From Nostoc sp. LEGE 12450 (GTDB lineage: Bacteria > Cyanobacteriota > Cyanobacteriia > Cyanobacteriales > Nostocaceae), in NCBI RefSeq assembly GCF_015206895.1, contig NZ_JADEXU010000023.1, positions 1-64,000 of the forward strand: 64,000 nucleotides of DNA, read 5' to 3'. The position numbers and the translations under genes were made by a program. Each line of letters begins with the position of its first letter. The stretch's first letter is position 1. Positions 1 through 9,309 of the stretch are shown here, piece after piece. The notes beneath the pieces are model-generated. The model saw nothing but the letters and a program-made list of their open reading frames with translations. It did not search any database and was not told the DNA's origin.

Positions 1-1015
1 CAATTGTGGCTTGCTGGGTTTGCAAAAAGTGTTTACGGTCTATTTCTCCCTCCAGCATAGTATTAGCTGGGTAAAAGTGTGATTGGTGATAACTTTTGGC
101 GTATAGTTCAAAGCGTTGGCGGGCAAGTAAATTATGTAACCCCGGACGGCGGCGATCGCGGCGTAAGGCTCCTAAATCAATCTCGGCAAATGCTGCCATG
201 CTCTCACCTGCACCTGTCTCGGCTAAAACAATTCCGCGATGGTCAATAATTTTAGAGCCACCATCAGCCGAAGCTATGGGGATGGCAATATTAGCGATGC
301 CTGCGGTATTGGCTGAAACTACGTAAGTCATGTTTTCGACAGCGCGAGTGATTTTTGCCGCGTCTTTGGGAGTGAGGTTTTTGTTGTATACTTCCGAGGT
401 GGAGTGGACAAAAATCTCTGCTCCTCGCATCGCCAGACACCTTGCCACTTCTGGATATAAAATTTCTTCTGATGCTAAAGCTGCTAAATTACCGATCGCA
501 GTTTTGGCTACGGGGAAAACTCCCTCTAAACCATAACAGTCAAGATATTTATCCCAAACATCATGGGGAGTGGGAGCAAATAAGGAATTCAGCCGCCGAT
601 ACCGCAAGACGATTGAGCCGGAGGGGTCAAGAATAAAGCAGGTTTGGAAGTACAATCCAGGAAAGTTGGGATCAACTTCGTAGGCGTTACCAGCTAAAAA
701 GATTTTGTGCTTTTGAGCAATTTTACTCAGCGCCTCATACTCTACACCAGCCATTTCTATACAAGCTTTTTCTGCCCATCCTGCGAGACTATCTCCCATT
801 GGGAAACCAGTGAGGAAATATTCTGGCAGTACAATTAAACGACAATCAAAGCCAATGAAAGCGATACTGGCAGCAATTTGTTGAGCTAGGCGGTTGATGG
901 AGTTTTGCATGAGCGATCGCGCTTCGTGGCGATCGCTTGCTTGGTTGACTGCATGACAGGTAACTTGCAGGGCCAAGGCCCGGAATGAGTTGAGATTATC
1001 AGTATTATCTGCCAT
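1..1015 (-). CDS. Carbon-nitrogen hydrolase (nitrilase superfamily), 3' end outside window
   Basis: Reverse frame from ATG at 1015 reads MADNTDNLNSFRALALQVTCHAVNQ...RLIVLPEYFLTGFPMGDSL...; open to window edge; nitrilase-like LPEYFLTG motif. Confidence 0.85.
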   Translation of the reverse strand, partial: MADNTDNLNSFRALALQVTCHAVNQASDRHEARSLMQNSINRLAQQIAASIAFIGFDCRLIVLPEYFLTGFPMGDSLAGWAEKACIEMAGVEYEALSKIAQKHKIFLAGNAYEVDPNFPGLYFQTCFILDPSGSIVLRYRRLNSLFAPTPHDVWDKYLDCYGLEGVFPVAKTAIGNLAALASEEILYPEVARCLAMRGAEIFVHSTSEVYNKNLTPKDAAKITRAVENMTYVVSANTAGIANIAIPIASADGGSKIIDHRGIVLAETGAGESMAAFAEIDLGALRRDRRRPGLHNLLARQRFELYAKSYHQSHFYPANTMLEGEIDRKHFLQTQQATI

Positions 1016-1040
1016 GCTGTATCCAAATTTTTTTACTACC

Positions 1041-1802
1041 TTATAGAATACGCTCGCCACCCCAAAGCGATCGTACAAGTTTATCCGTCATTTCTGCCCC
1101 AAATAGCCGCACAGCAATTTGGTTGTCTGGATCGCGTTCTGCAACAGTACGGCGCACAAATAAGTCACGCTCAGATAAAGCAGCCCGTTCTGATTCCGCT
1201 ACTGGTTCAGCTTCATCTACCCAATCTAGCCAACGATCTATCATCTCATGCGCTACCGTGTGGATGCGATCAAGTGTCTCTTCTGTAACTGGACTGGTGT
1301 AACACAAACTAGTATGAGATTGTACCTGACGGATATACAGCGTTTTGCTAATATACTGCTGAAAACGTGAATCTTTCAGGAACGCCAAATATGTCTGGTT
1401 CACAGGTTCGTAGTAACGATCCAAATAGTCGAGGTCAGTGAATAGATCGGTGCGAGGGACGTAATCTATAAAAAAGAACAGTTCTGGAACCGTGGCAAAG
1501 ACAATAGCCAAATGAGGAACACGAATCTGCGACTTAAGCCAAACAGTTAGGTGCATATTGCAAAAGCCAGATTTAGGTTCGCGTAACCATGAATGCACAA
1601 GCCAATCAATTTCTGGGCCAGAGAAGGTATTGACCGAGCCGTGTGCTTCTCCAATCAAGGCAGAGTATTTTTTAAAGTTCTCAGTAGACGGATCTGAATG
1701 TAATTCAAAACGAGCGTCTATTTTCTCACGGAGTTCATTTGTCCAACCCCACAACTGCTCAAATAAGGCTGTATTGTCTACATTAATTTGCTGCTCAAGC
1801 AC
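1041..1802 (-). CDS. Red chlorophyll catabolite reductase (RCCR)-like protein
   Basis: Resembles plant ACD2/RCCR: GPEIDWLVHSWL, FFIDYVPRTDLFTDLDYLDRYYEPVNQTYL, RLFGAEMTDKLVRSLWG. Confidence 0.65.
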   Translation of the reverse strand: MLEQQINVDNTALFEQLWGWTNELREKIDARFELHSDPSTENFKKYSALIGEAHGSVNTFSGPEIDWLVHSWLREPKSGFCNMHLTVWLKSQIRVPHLAIVFATVPELFFFIDYVPRTDLFTDLDYLDRYYEPVNQTYLAFLKDSRFQQYISKTLYIRQVQSHTSLCYTSPVTEETLDRIHTVAHEMIDRWLDWVDEAEPVAESERAALSERDLFVRRTVAERDPDNQIAVRLFGAEMTDKLVRSLWGGERIL

Positions 1803-1985
1803 TATTTGTACCCTTTTAGATCAGAATGCAAATAAACATAATATAAAAGCAAAAAACCAGCATCTAGCTTCTGCCAGAATTCTTTCACTGAGCCAAAACA
1901 ACTGTAAATGGCGTGGAATTATTGTTTGCTTCTCCTGTCTTTGGATAAACTTAATTTAAATCAAGAACTTCGGGTAGAAGAGAGA

Positions 1986-2921
1986 ATGTCAAATTTCCGC
2001 GATCGCACAGAGTCAAACACCGATAAAGTTTTACTCATCGGAGTTACTGGCGGCACAGGTGGAAATGTCGTTAAGGGATTTCTCGAACAGGGAGTTACCA
2101 ACCTGCGAGTCATCACTAGAGAAATTGATCTTAATCGTCCAACTCTTGCAAAGCTCAACAATGCCGGAGTTGAACTGGTAAAAGCCAACCTTGACGATGA
2201 AACTTCTCTCATAGCAGCCTTTGCAGGAATTTCGGCTGTTTACTGCCACGCCACTTCTGCGGACTCCGCTAAAATTGACCCGCTAGAGGTGGAGAGAGCA
2301 AGGCGAGTTGCACAAGCTGCCAAACAAGCTGAAATTAAGCACTTTGTCTACAATTCCGCAGGTGGAGCGGATAGGAATTCCGGCATCCCTCGCATTGAGC
2401 AAAAGTATAAAGTAGAGAAAATTCTCAAAGAAGCGGGCTTACCGACTACTATGTTGCGAGCCTGCTTGTTTATGGAGGAGTTTTGGAAAAAGTACACGCG
2501 ACCTTCTATTCTCAAAGGTAGTTTCCCATTTTCAATTCAGCCAGATAAACCCCTTCATCTAATTACAACTAAGGATATGGGCCGCGTTGCTGCCTACATA
2601 ATTAAACATCCTACCAAGTATATTGGCCAAGAAATTGAGCTAGCTGGCGATGTGCTGACTCCAAAGCAAATGGCAGAGGCATTCTCCCAAGCGCAGGGGA
2701 TAAAAGTTGTCCATAAAGAGACACCTGCTTGGATTTTCTTACTCTTGCTGCAAAAAGAACTGTTCGATTTGATTCAGTGGTATCGCAAAAAAGGTTATCA
2801 AGCCGATGTCCAGCGTTTACGAGAAGAGTTTCCTGGACTTCTAACAACATTTAGTGAATTTTTGGCAGAAACTCACTGGTCAAATGCGGAACTTACCTAT
2901 GAGAGTCTGCGATCGCATTAG
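1986..2921 (+). CDS. NmrA-like / atypical SDR NAD(P)-binding protein
   Basis: N-terminal VLLIGVTGGTGGNVVKGFLEQG Rossmann motif; ATG at 1986 chosen over the upstream ORF start. Confidence 0.8.
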   Translation: MSNFRDRTESNTDKVLLIGVTGGTGGNVVKGFLEQGVTNLRVITREIDLNRPTLAKLNNAGVELVKANLDDETSLIAAFAGISAVYCHATSADSAKIDPLEVERARRVAQAAKQAEIKHFVYNSAGGADRNSGIPRIEQKYKVEKILKEAGLPTTMLRACLFMEEFWKKYTRPSILKGSFPFSIQPDKPLHLITTKDMGRVAAYIIKHPTKYIGQEIELAGDVLTPKQMAEAFSQAQGIKVVHKETPAWIFLLLLQKELFDLIQWYRKKGYQADVQRLREEFPGLLTTFSEFLAETHWSNAELTYESLRSH

Positions 2922-2940
2922 ACATAGGAGTGAAAATGAA

Positions 2941-2971
2941 TGTAGAGACGTAGCAGTGCTACGTCTCTACA
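2941..2971. repeat. Inverted repeat tgtagagacgtagca-g-tgctacgtctctaca
   Basis: Perfect 15-bp arms with 1-nt centre; typical cyanobacterial small palindromic repeat. Confidence 0.85.
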
Positions 2972-3044
2972 AGGATTCTGGATAACGCATATTTAATTTC
3001 TGGAGATGTCTATTAGTACACTGTGGCAAAAGTTTGCTTACCTT

Positions 3045-3071
3045 TAATCAGTTGCTCAGAGCAACTGATTA
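3045..3071. terminator. Perfect hairpin between convergent genes (possible terminator)
   Basis: taatcagttgctc-a-gagcaactgatta, 13-bp arms; no strong U-tract. Confidence 0.45.
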
Positions 3072-3120
3072 AGCTAGGTAACAGGTAACTTGCAGTGCCA
3101 AGACCCGATTATCTGCCCTG

Positions 3121-3903
3121 CTATGTACAAATTTTTTTAACGATTACACCTCCCCAGAGCGATCGCACAAGTTTATCTGTCAACTCAGAACCAAACATCT
3201 GTGCGGCAAATTTATTACCTGGATCGCGTTCAGCACTGCTACGGCGCAGCGCCAAATCACGAGCTGCCAAAGCTTTCCGTGCATCTTCTGATACTGGTTC
3301 AGCTGCATCTACCCAGGTTAGCCAGCGATCGAGGGTTTCGTGTGCAAGTGTGCGAATCAGTTCGAGGGTTTCCAAGGTGGGTGCTACGGTGTAGCACAAG
3401 CTAGCAGGCGATTGAAATAAGCGAATATAGGTGCTTTTGCTAGTAAATGTCTTTAAGCGCAAATCGTCTTGCAACTTTAAGAATGTTTGATTAACTGGCT
3501 CATAGTAGCGATCGAGATATGCCAAATCGGTTAAAAGCTCAGTTCGGGCAATGTAATCTATATAAAATAAAATATTTCCATTTGGAAGCGTGCCAAACTC
3601 AAAAGCCAAATGAGGAACCTGAATATGCGACTTCAACCAAGTGGTGAGACGCATAGTGCTAAAATTTGATTTTTCCGGGTTTCCTAGCCACGAATGAACT
3701 AACCAATCAATTTCTTTCCCGGAAAAAGCTGTGAGCGAACCCTTCATATTGCCATCAAGACTGCTGTATTGCTGTAAATCTTCTACAGAAGGGTCTGGAT
3801 GTAACTGGAAACGAGCCTCTAGTTTTTGGTGGAGTTCTTTTGTAATTTCCCACAACTGCTCAAATACAGCCTTATTGTCTAGATCGATTGGTTGCTGAGT
3901 CAT
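3121..3903 (-). CDS. Red chlorophyll catabolite reductase (RCCR)-like protein, second copy
   Basis: Colinear paralogue of 1041..1802 (IDNKAVFEQLWEITKELHQKLEARFQLHPDPS; LFYIDYIARTELLTDLAYLDRYYEPVNQTFL). Confidence 0.65.
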   Translation of the reverse strand: MTQQPIDLDNKAVFEQLWEITKELHQKLEARFQLHPDPSVEDLQQYSSLDGNMKGSLTAFSGKEIDWLVHSWLGNPEKSNFSTMRLTTWLKSHIQVPHLAFEFGTLPNGNILFYIDYIARTELLTDLAYLDRYYEPVNQTFLKLQDDLRLKTFTSKSTYIRLFQSPASLCYTVAPTLETLELIRTLAHETLDRWLTWVDAAEPVSEDARKALAARDLALRRSSAERDPGNKFAAQMFGSELTDKLVRSLWGGVIVKKICT

Positions 3904-4633
3904 AGTTTGAGATTTCGGTTTTTCTATAGTAATCCGATTTGATTTTTGAAATTATTTGCGTGGTGCGCGAAGCGCCATAGGCAGGCAACAGGCAATAGGC
4001 AATCTTGCTACAGTCAAGAAGGCTCTTTGAGTTATACTGAATTTTTTCAAGAATCAAACATGAGTCCTATATAAACTTTATATTTAGTTTGACACTTTTC
4101 GGCATCTAGCTAGTTGCCCATATCGAGTAACGTATCCATCGAATTCAGGACTGTGATAAAAACCCCATCAACTAAACCATGATAAAGCTATTCCAACAAT
4201 CTTTATCAGCCAATGATTCTTCATTTGGCTTTTAATTTAGATGAATATTTTCAAATAATATAGAAATTCGGTTTGATTTCTGAAAATATAGGTAGTGTAT
4301 ATTAGCGATAGCGTAGATATATAAGCTCGATAATGGTGCATTACAAACTCCGTCATAACACATTCTACAATACCTAAATTTGTTCAACAATCAAATAGTA
4401 ATCTTAATATATAAAATAATTTTTAAAAGCAAACTTATTAGAATTAAGTTTACAAAAATAGCCGAAAAATGATTTAAAAATTTGGTTAATACATCATTTC
4501 AATAGTCTAGTAATCTTGCCTAAAAAAGTTTTTCAAAAAATTTATTCGGTATTAATACTGAAAAAAAGGCTTATTGAAGGTGTTAGATTTAGTTGATACA
4601 GAATTATAATGTATCTAAAAAAATAATATAAAA

Positions 4634-6241
4634 ATGCGCCTGCCTTACAAACTGAGATTTATTTCTTCTCAACTAGTAACTGTAACAGTACTGTTGACAT
4701 TACTTTTGTTTATTCCTCAAATTTGGCTCAACCTGCAAGTATATTATAACTTCAATAATATTATTAAACATGAATTTAAACTACAAACGCTGAGTGATGA
4801 AATTACTTATCTTGATGAAGTATTAACGATGTCCGCTCGGATGAATGCTGCTACAGGAAACTCTACCTGGGAAAAACGATATCGCCAATTTGAGCCTAAA
4901 CTCGATATTGCTATTAAAGAATCTATTAAACTGGCTCCTAAAGCATATCAAAATGAGGATGCCCAAAAAATTGATGTTGCTAATCAACTTTTGGTTGCAA
5001 TGGAATATAAATCTTTTGATTTAGTGAAAGAAAATCAAAAAGAGACAGCACAACTACTGCTTTCTAGCCGAGAATATGAAACTCAGAAACACATTTATGC
5101 TGATGGTGTTGCCAAAAGGAATCGTAATATATTAATTCAGTTGCAGCAGAAGGTTGATGAATATTATAAAAGAATATTTTGGGCAGTTTTAGAATCTGTT
5201 ATAAGTTTATCGCTACTGATTCCAGCATGGATTTTAGTATTGAATTTATTGCAGCAATACTTAAAAGATAAAAAAATTGCTCAAGCCGCCTTAGAAGAAA
5301 CGAATTATAGGTTGGAAATGCAAGTGACGGAAAGAACGGCAAAATTAGAACACAAAAATCTTCAACTAGAACAGACACTACAAGAATTACAATACACTCA
5401 AGTACAACTTGTTCAAACTGAGAAAATGTCCTCATTAGGTCAGTTAGTTGCAGGTGTTGCTCATGAAATCAATAATCCAGTTAATTTCATTTATGGAAAC
5501 CTGATGTATATTAGACAATATAGTCAGGAGTTAATTACTTTAATTAACCTCTATCAGCAAGAAAATTGTAATTACAACCCAGAAATAATTAGCCTGATTC
5601 ATAAGATAGATTTAGAGTTCATTATTGATGATATGCCGAAAATTTTATCGTCAATGACAATTGGTACTGAACGCATTTGCGAAATTGTGCTAACTTTACG
5701 GAACTTCTCACGTCTTGATGAAGCAGAGATGAAACCTGTTGATATCCATGAAGGAATTAATAGCACACTCTTAATTTTACAACATCGTTTAAAGGAAAAG
5801 CATAAACAGCAGCAGGAAATTGCAATAATCAAGGATTATGGGAATTTGCCTCTTGTTGAATGTCATGCAGGAGCATTAAATCAGGTATTTATGAATATCT
5901 TGAGTAACGCTATTGATGCTTTATGGGAACGGGAAGAAGATTCTTCAGCAGAAAATATTAAAAAACGACTTAATTCTATTATTATTCATACTAAAGTTGA
6001 AAACGAAGAATCTGTAATTATTAGTATTAAAGATAATGGGAGAGGAATAACAGAGGAAGCTAAAAATAGATTGTTTGACCCTTTTTTTACTACTAAACCT
6101 ATAGGGAAAGGAACTGGTCTGGGATTATCTATTAGTTATCAAATTATAGTAGATAAACATAAGGGAAAAATCAAATGTATTTCTGCACCTGATAAGGGCA
6201 CAGAGTTTATAATTGAGATTCCTATCAAGCAGATGTGGTAA
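4634..6241 (+). CDS. Sensor histidine kinase (membrane)
   Basis: HisKA LGQLVAGVAHEINNPVNFIYGN; HATPase DNGRGI, FFTTKPIGKGTGLGL. Confidence 0.9.
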   Translation: MRLPYKLRFISSQLVTVTVLLTLLLFIPQIWLNLQVYYNFNNIIKHEFKLQTLSDEITYLDEVLTMSARMNAATGNSTWEKRYRQFEPKLDIAIKESIKLAPKAYQNEDAQKIDVANQLLVAMEYKSFDLVKENQKETAQLLLSSREYETQKHIYADGVAKRNRNILIQLQQKVDEYYKRIFWAVLESVISLSLLIPAWILVLNLLQQYLKDKKIAQAALEETNYRLEMQVTERTAKLEHKNLQLEQTLQELQYTQVQLVQTEKMSSLGQLVAGVAHEINNPVNFIYGNLMYIRQYSQELITLINLYQQENCNYNPEIISLIHKIDLEFIIDDMPKILSSMTIGTERICEIVLTLRNFSRLDEAEMKPVDIHEGINSTLLILQHRLKEKHKQQQEIAIIKDYGNLPLVECHAGALNQVFMNILSNAIDALWEREEDSSAENIKKRLNSIIIHTKVENEESVIISIKDNGRGITEEAKNRLFDPFFTTKPIGKGTGLGLSISYQIIVDKHKGKIKCISAPDKGTEFIIEIPIKQMW

Positions 6242-6415
6242 GGAAATATATACTAATTTGGGATTTTCTAGGCTTTTTGAACCTACCTAGGCAGCTCAAG
6301 GTTTTTAGAGCTAACCCAAGCAAATTAATTTATGGTCACATCTTTGACATAATCTTGCAACGGCTTTGTCAAGACAATCTGCAATAGTTTACTCATCAAA
6401 CTGTTTAACGGAACG

Positions 6416-6439
6416 AGGCAGGTAATCCCTGCCTTTTTT
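6416..6439 (+). terminator. Rho-independent terminator-like hairpin
   Basis: aggcagg-taatc-cctgcct followed by T-run. Confidence 0.6.
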
Positions 6440-6605
6440 AATCCAATAAGGTTCAGTTAAGCATTTTTTCCCTTTGCGGTAGACTGGGGCAAACTGCTTT
6501 GCGCCTACATTAAAAAAATTGACTTACTTTGATAAAGAGTTTTAGCTTTAATTGAACTGTATTAATTTTTAATCAATACCCTCTAGCACTGCATTGCCTT
6601 ACTAA

Positions 6606-8966
6606 TTAATTAGGGTGATTCCCCTTTACCTGAGAATTACTAATAGAAAATCCTCGACGCGTAGGTTTAATATTAGCTAATTCCACTTTAAAACTTACCT
6701 TGTCAGTCATTTCACCGCTTCTTGCTTCCAAAGTCCACTTACCAGGACGTAAATTCCAAAATAAAGAATTAGCTGAGTTTGTATCTAACTTTTCGCCATT
6801 TAGCCACCATTCAACAGGCGCAAATTTATTTCCTGCTATCTTAAATTCGAGTTTTTGCTTCGCTTCTTCACCTGGATACAGTAAAAATAAATCGCCATGA
6901 TGGGGAGATAAAATTCTCAAATTTCTAGAAACAAGACTCGATTGCTGTTGTTTTGCCAACCACTCGTTATACTCTGGTGGTAAGTTAAATTGATTGTTAC
7001 CTTCATAGGCAATTTTATCTTCTGGATAGAAATATTCCTGCACAACTGAGGTACAATCTGATGTCGGTCGTAATCCCGAAATTGCACAAATAGGTAATTG
7101 TATTAAACCTTTAGGAGACGGAAAAGCTGCTGGTTCTTGATGTTCGTGCAGGTGTAACATAATCCGATTCCACAAGGGTGCAGCCCCTGTCACACCTGAA
7201 ACTTGTCGCATCGGTTCGCCGTTGAAATTGCCTACCCAAGTAGCGACGGTGTAATCAGTAGTGAAGCCAACTGTCCAAGTATCACGAAAATTGGAAGAAG
7301 TGCCAGTTTTAACGGCAACAGGAAAGGGTAAATTTAACACAGAGTTTACACCAAATGCTGTGGCACGAGCATGATTATCACTGAGGATGTTAGTAATTAA
7401 TTGCCATATCGTCGTTGAATTTTGGATATTACATCGCATATTTGGTGCGCTTTCAGCGCAACTTGAATTTTGAATTGGAGAATCAGAAAATGTGCTTACT
7501 AAAGGGATAGACTCTCCAAGTCGTGCCATAGTAACGTAAGCTCTAGCTAATTCCCATAAACTGACTTCGCCGCTACCGAGAGTTAACCCTAAACCGTAAT
7601 GTTCTGGGGTTTGATTGAGATTTTCAAACCCAAGTTGATGCAATCGTTCTAAAAAAGTCTGCACACCTACTTTTTCTAAAACCCTGACTGCGGGTACATT
7701 CAACGAATTTGCTAAGGCGATTCGCACCCGCACAGGGCCAAGAAAGCGTTCGGTGTAATCGGTTGGGCTATAAAGTCTCGCACCAGGAATTGCATAACGG
7801 GCGGGGACATCTGCCAAAATGGTATTTGGGCGAATTAAACCTTTTTCTAAAGCTAATTCATACACAAAAGGCTTGAGGGTAGAACCAGGTTGACGTAGCG
7901 CTTGCACTCCATCATTGCGTCCTAGTTTTGCTTGATTAAAGTAATCAGGCGAACCTACATAAGCCAAAACTTCACCATTGTGGTTGTCAATTACCAACGC
8001 AGCTGCATCATGAACATTATTGGCAGCTAGGGAAGAAATCACCTGCTGCACCTGTGCTTCCACAAACTGCTGTAAAGGGCGATTTATAGTTGTGCGAATA
8101 ACGGATTTATCTCCCCAGCCTTGCTTTTCAAGGGAAGTTGGGGGGATTTGATTGGCTAACCAAAATAAAAAGTGTGGTGCGGCGATAATTCCTCGTGGGC
8201 GAGACTGAAACACAACTTTTTCGGTGTGTGTTCGGTCTACCATCGCACCACTAATATATTTTTCCTCTACCATACGATTAAGGACGTATTTTTGTCGCTG
8301 CTTCAACCGTTCCCAATGTTCATAAGGATTAAAATATGTGGGATTATTGGGGATAGCAGCCAACAAACTAGCTTGAGCAAGATTTAACTCACTCGCTGGG
8401 ATGGAAAAATAAGTCTGCGCGGCTGCTTCCACACCATATATATTCCCGCCCATTGGTAGCCGATTAATATATGCAGAGAGAATTTCATCTTTATTCATCC
8501 CTGCTGTTAACCGCCAAGATAGCCAAATCTCTTGCAGTTTACCAGAAAAGGTGCGGGGGACGGGATCTAACATCCGCGACAGTTGCATAGTAATAGTGGA
8601 AGCGCCGGAAACAATTCGTTTGGCGTGGATGGCTTCTTTGGTGGCGCGGATAACAGCTTTCATATCCAACGCGCCGTGATGGTAAAAGCTGCCATCCTCG
8701 GCGGCTAAAATAGCATGGATAAACTGGGGTGAAACTTGATTTAGTGGGACTACTGATGTATGTTCTTGGTCACGGGTGAGCAATGTTCCTAATGGTAAAC
8801 CATTGCGATCGCTAAATTGCATTGCCAGTTGATTTTGGGCAATATCTGCGGCTCGAACGGGCGCAAAATAGGGTAATAAGCGTATAATCAGGCAGATTAC
8901 CAGCACAGCTAGGATAAATTTGCTACTGTGCTTAATTTGGAGTAGCGATCGTAAAATTAGTTTCAT
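6606..8966 (-). CDS. pbpC: Penicillin-binding protein 1C
   Basis: Transglycosylase AAEDGSFYHHGALD; transpeptidase RQPGSTLKPF and VKTGTSSNFRDTW; C-terminal PBP1C domain. Confidence 0.9.
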   Translation of the reverse strand: MKLILRSLLQIKHSSKFILAVLVICLIIRLLPYFAPVRAADIAQNQLAMQFSDRNGLPLGTLLTRDQEHTSVVPLNQVSPQFIHAILAAEDGSFYHHGALDMKAVIRATKEAIHAKRIVSGASTITMQLSRMLDPVPRTFSGKLQEIWLSWRLTAGMNKDEILSAYINRLPMGGNIYGVEAAAQTYFSIPASELNLAQASLLAAIPNNPTYFNPYEHWERLKQRQKYVLNRMVEEKYISGAMVDRTHTEKVVFQSRPRGIIAAPHFLFWLANQIPPTSLEKQGWGDKSVIRTTINRPLQQFVEAQVQQVISSLAANNVHDAAALVIDNHNGEVLAYVGSPDYFNQAKLGRNDGVQALRQPGSTLKPFVYELALEKGLIRPNTILADVPARYAIPGARLYSPTDYTERFLGPVRVRIALANSLNVPAVRVLEKVGVQTFLERLHQLGFENLNQTPEHYGLGLTLGSGEVSLWELARAYVTMARLGESIPLVSTFSDSPIQNSSCAESAPNMRCNIQNSTTIWQLITNILSDNHARATAFGVNSVLNLPFPVAVKTGTSSNFRDTWTVGFTTDYTVATWVGNFNGEPMRQVSGVTGAAPLWNRIMLHLHEHQEPAAFPSPKGLIQLPICAISGLRPTSDCTSVVQEYFYPEDKIAYEGNNQFNLPPEYNEWLAKQQQSSLVSRNLRILSPHHGDLFLLYPGEEAKQKLEFKIAGNKFAPVEWWLNGEKLDTNSANSLFWNLRPGKWTLEARSGEMTDKVSFKVELANIKPTRRGFSISNSQVKGNHPN

Positions 8967-9309
8967 CAGGGAATCCCTGTTAAGAAAACCTACCTTAATT
9001 TTGACGCAGCGATTACATCGATATCAGTAAATATGTCAAATCCTTAATAATTTATTTGAAATAACTTAGCAGATGTAAATTAATATTTGCAGAAGTTAAA
9101 TACTGATTCATAGTTAAGAATTGTAGTGATTTTTAGGAACAATCATACAGGATTAGTTATCTATGTAAATAAACATACTTAAATCCAAACTCTAGGTAAA
9201 AAATAGTCATATAGCATCCTTTCTTGTCTTGGCATTGCCAACTCAAGAAGATATGCAAAGTTTTGTTAGCTATAACTTGTGAATTTTTTATTTTAAATTA
9301 CTAAAAAAT

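Noticed and set aside
96-636. Plus-strand ORFs at 96-636
   Set aside because: Antisense to a well-supported nitrilase-family CDS on the minus strand.
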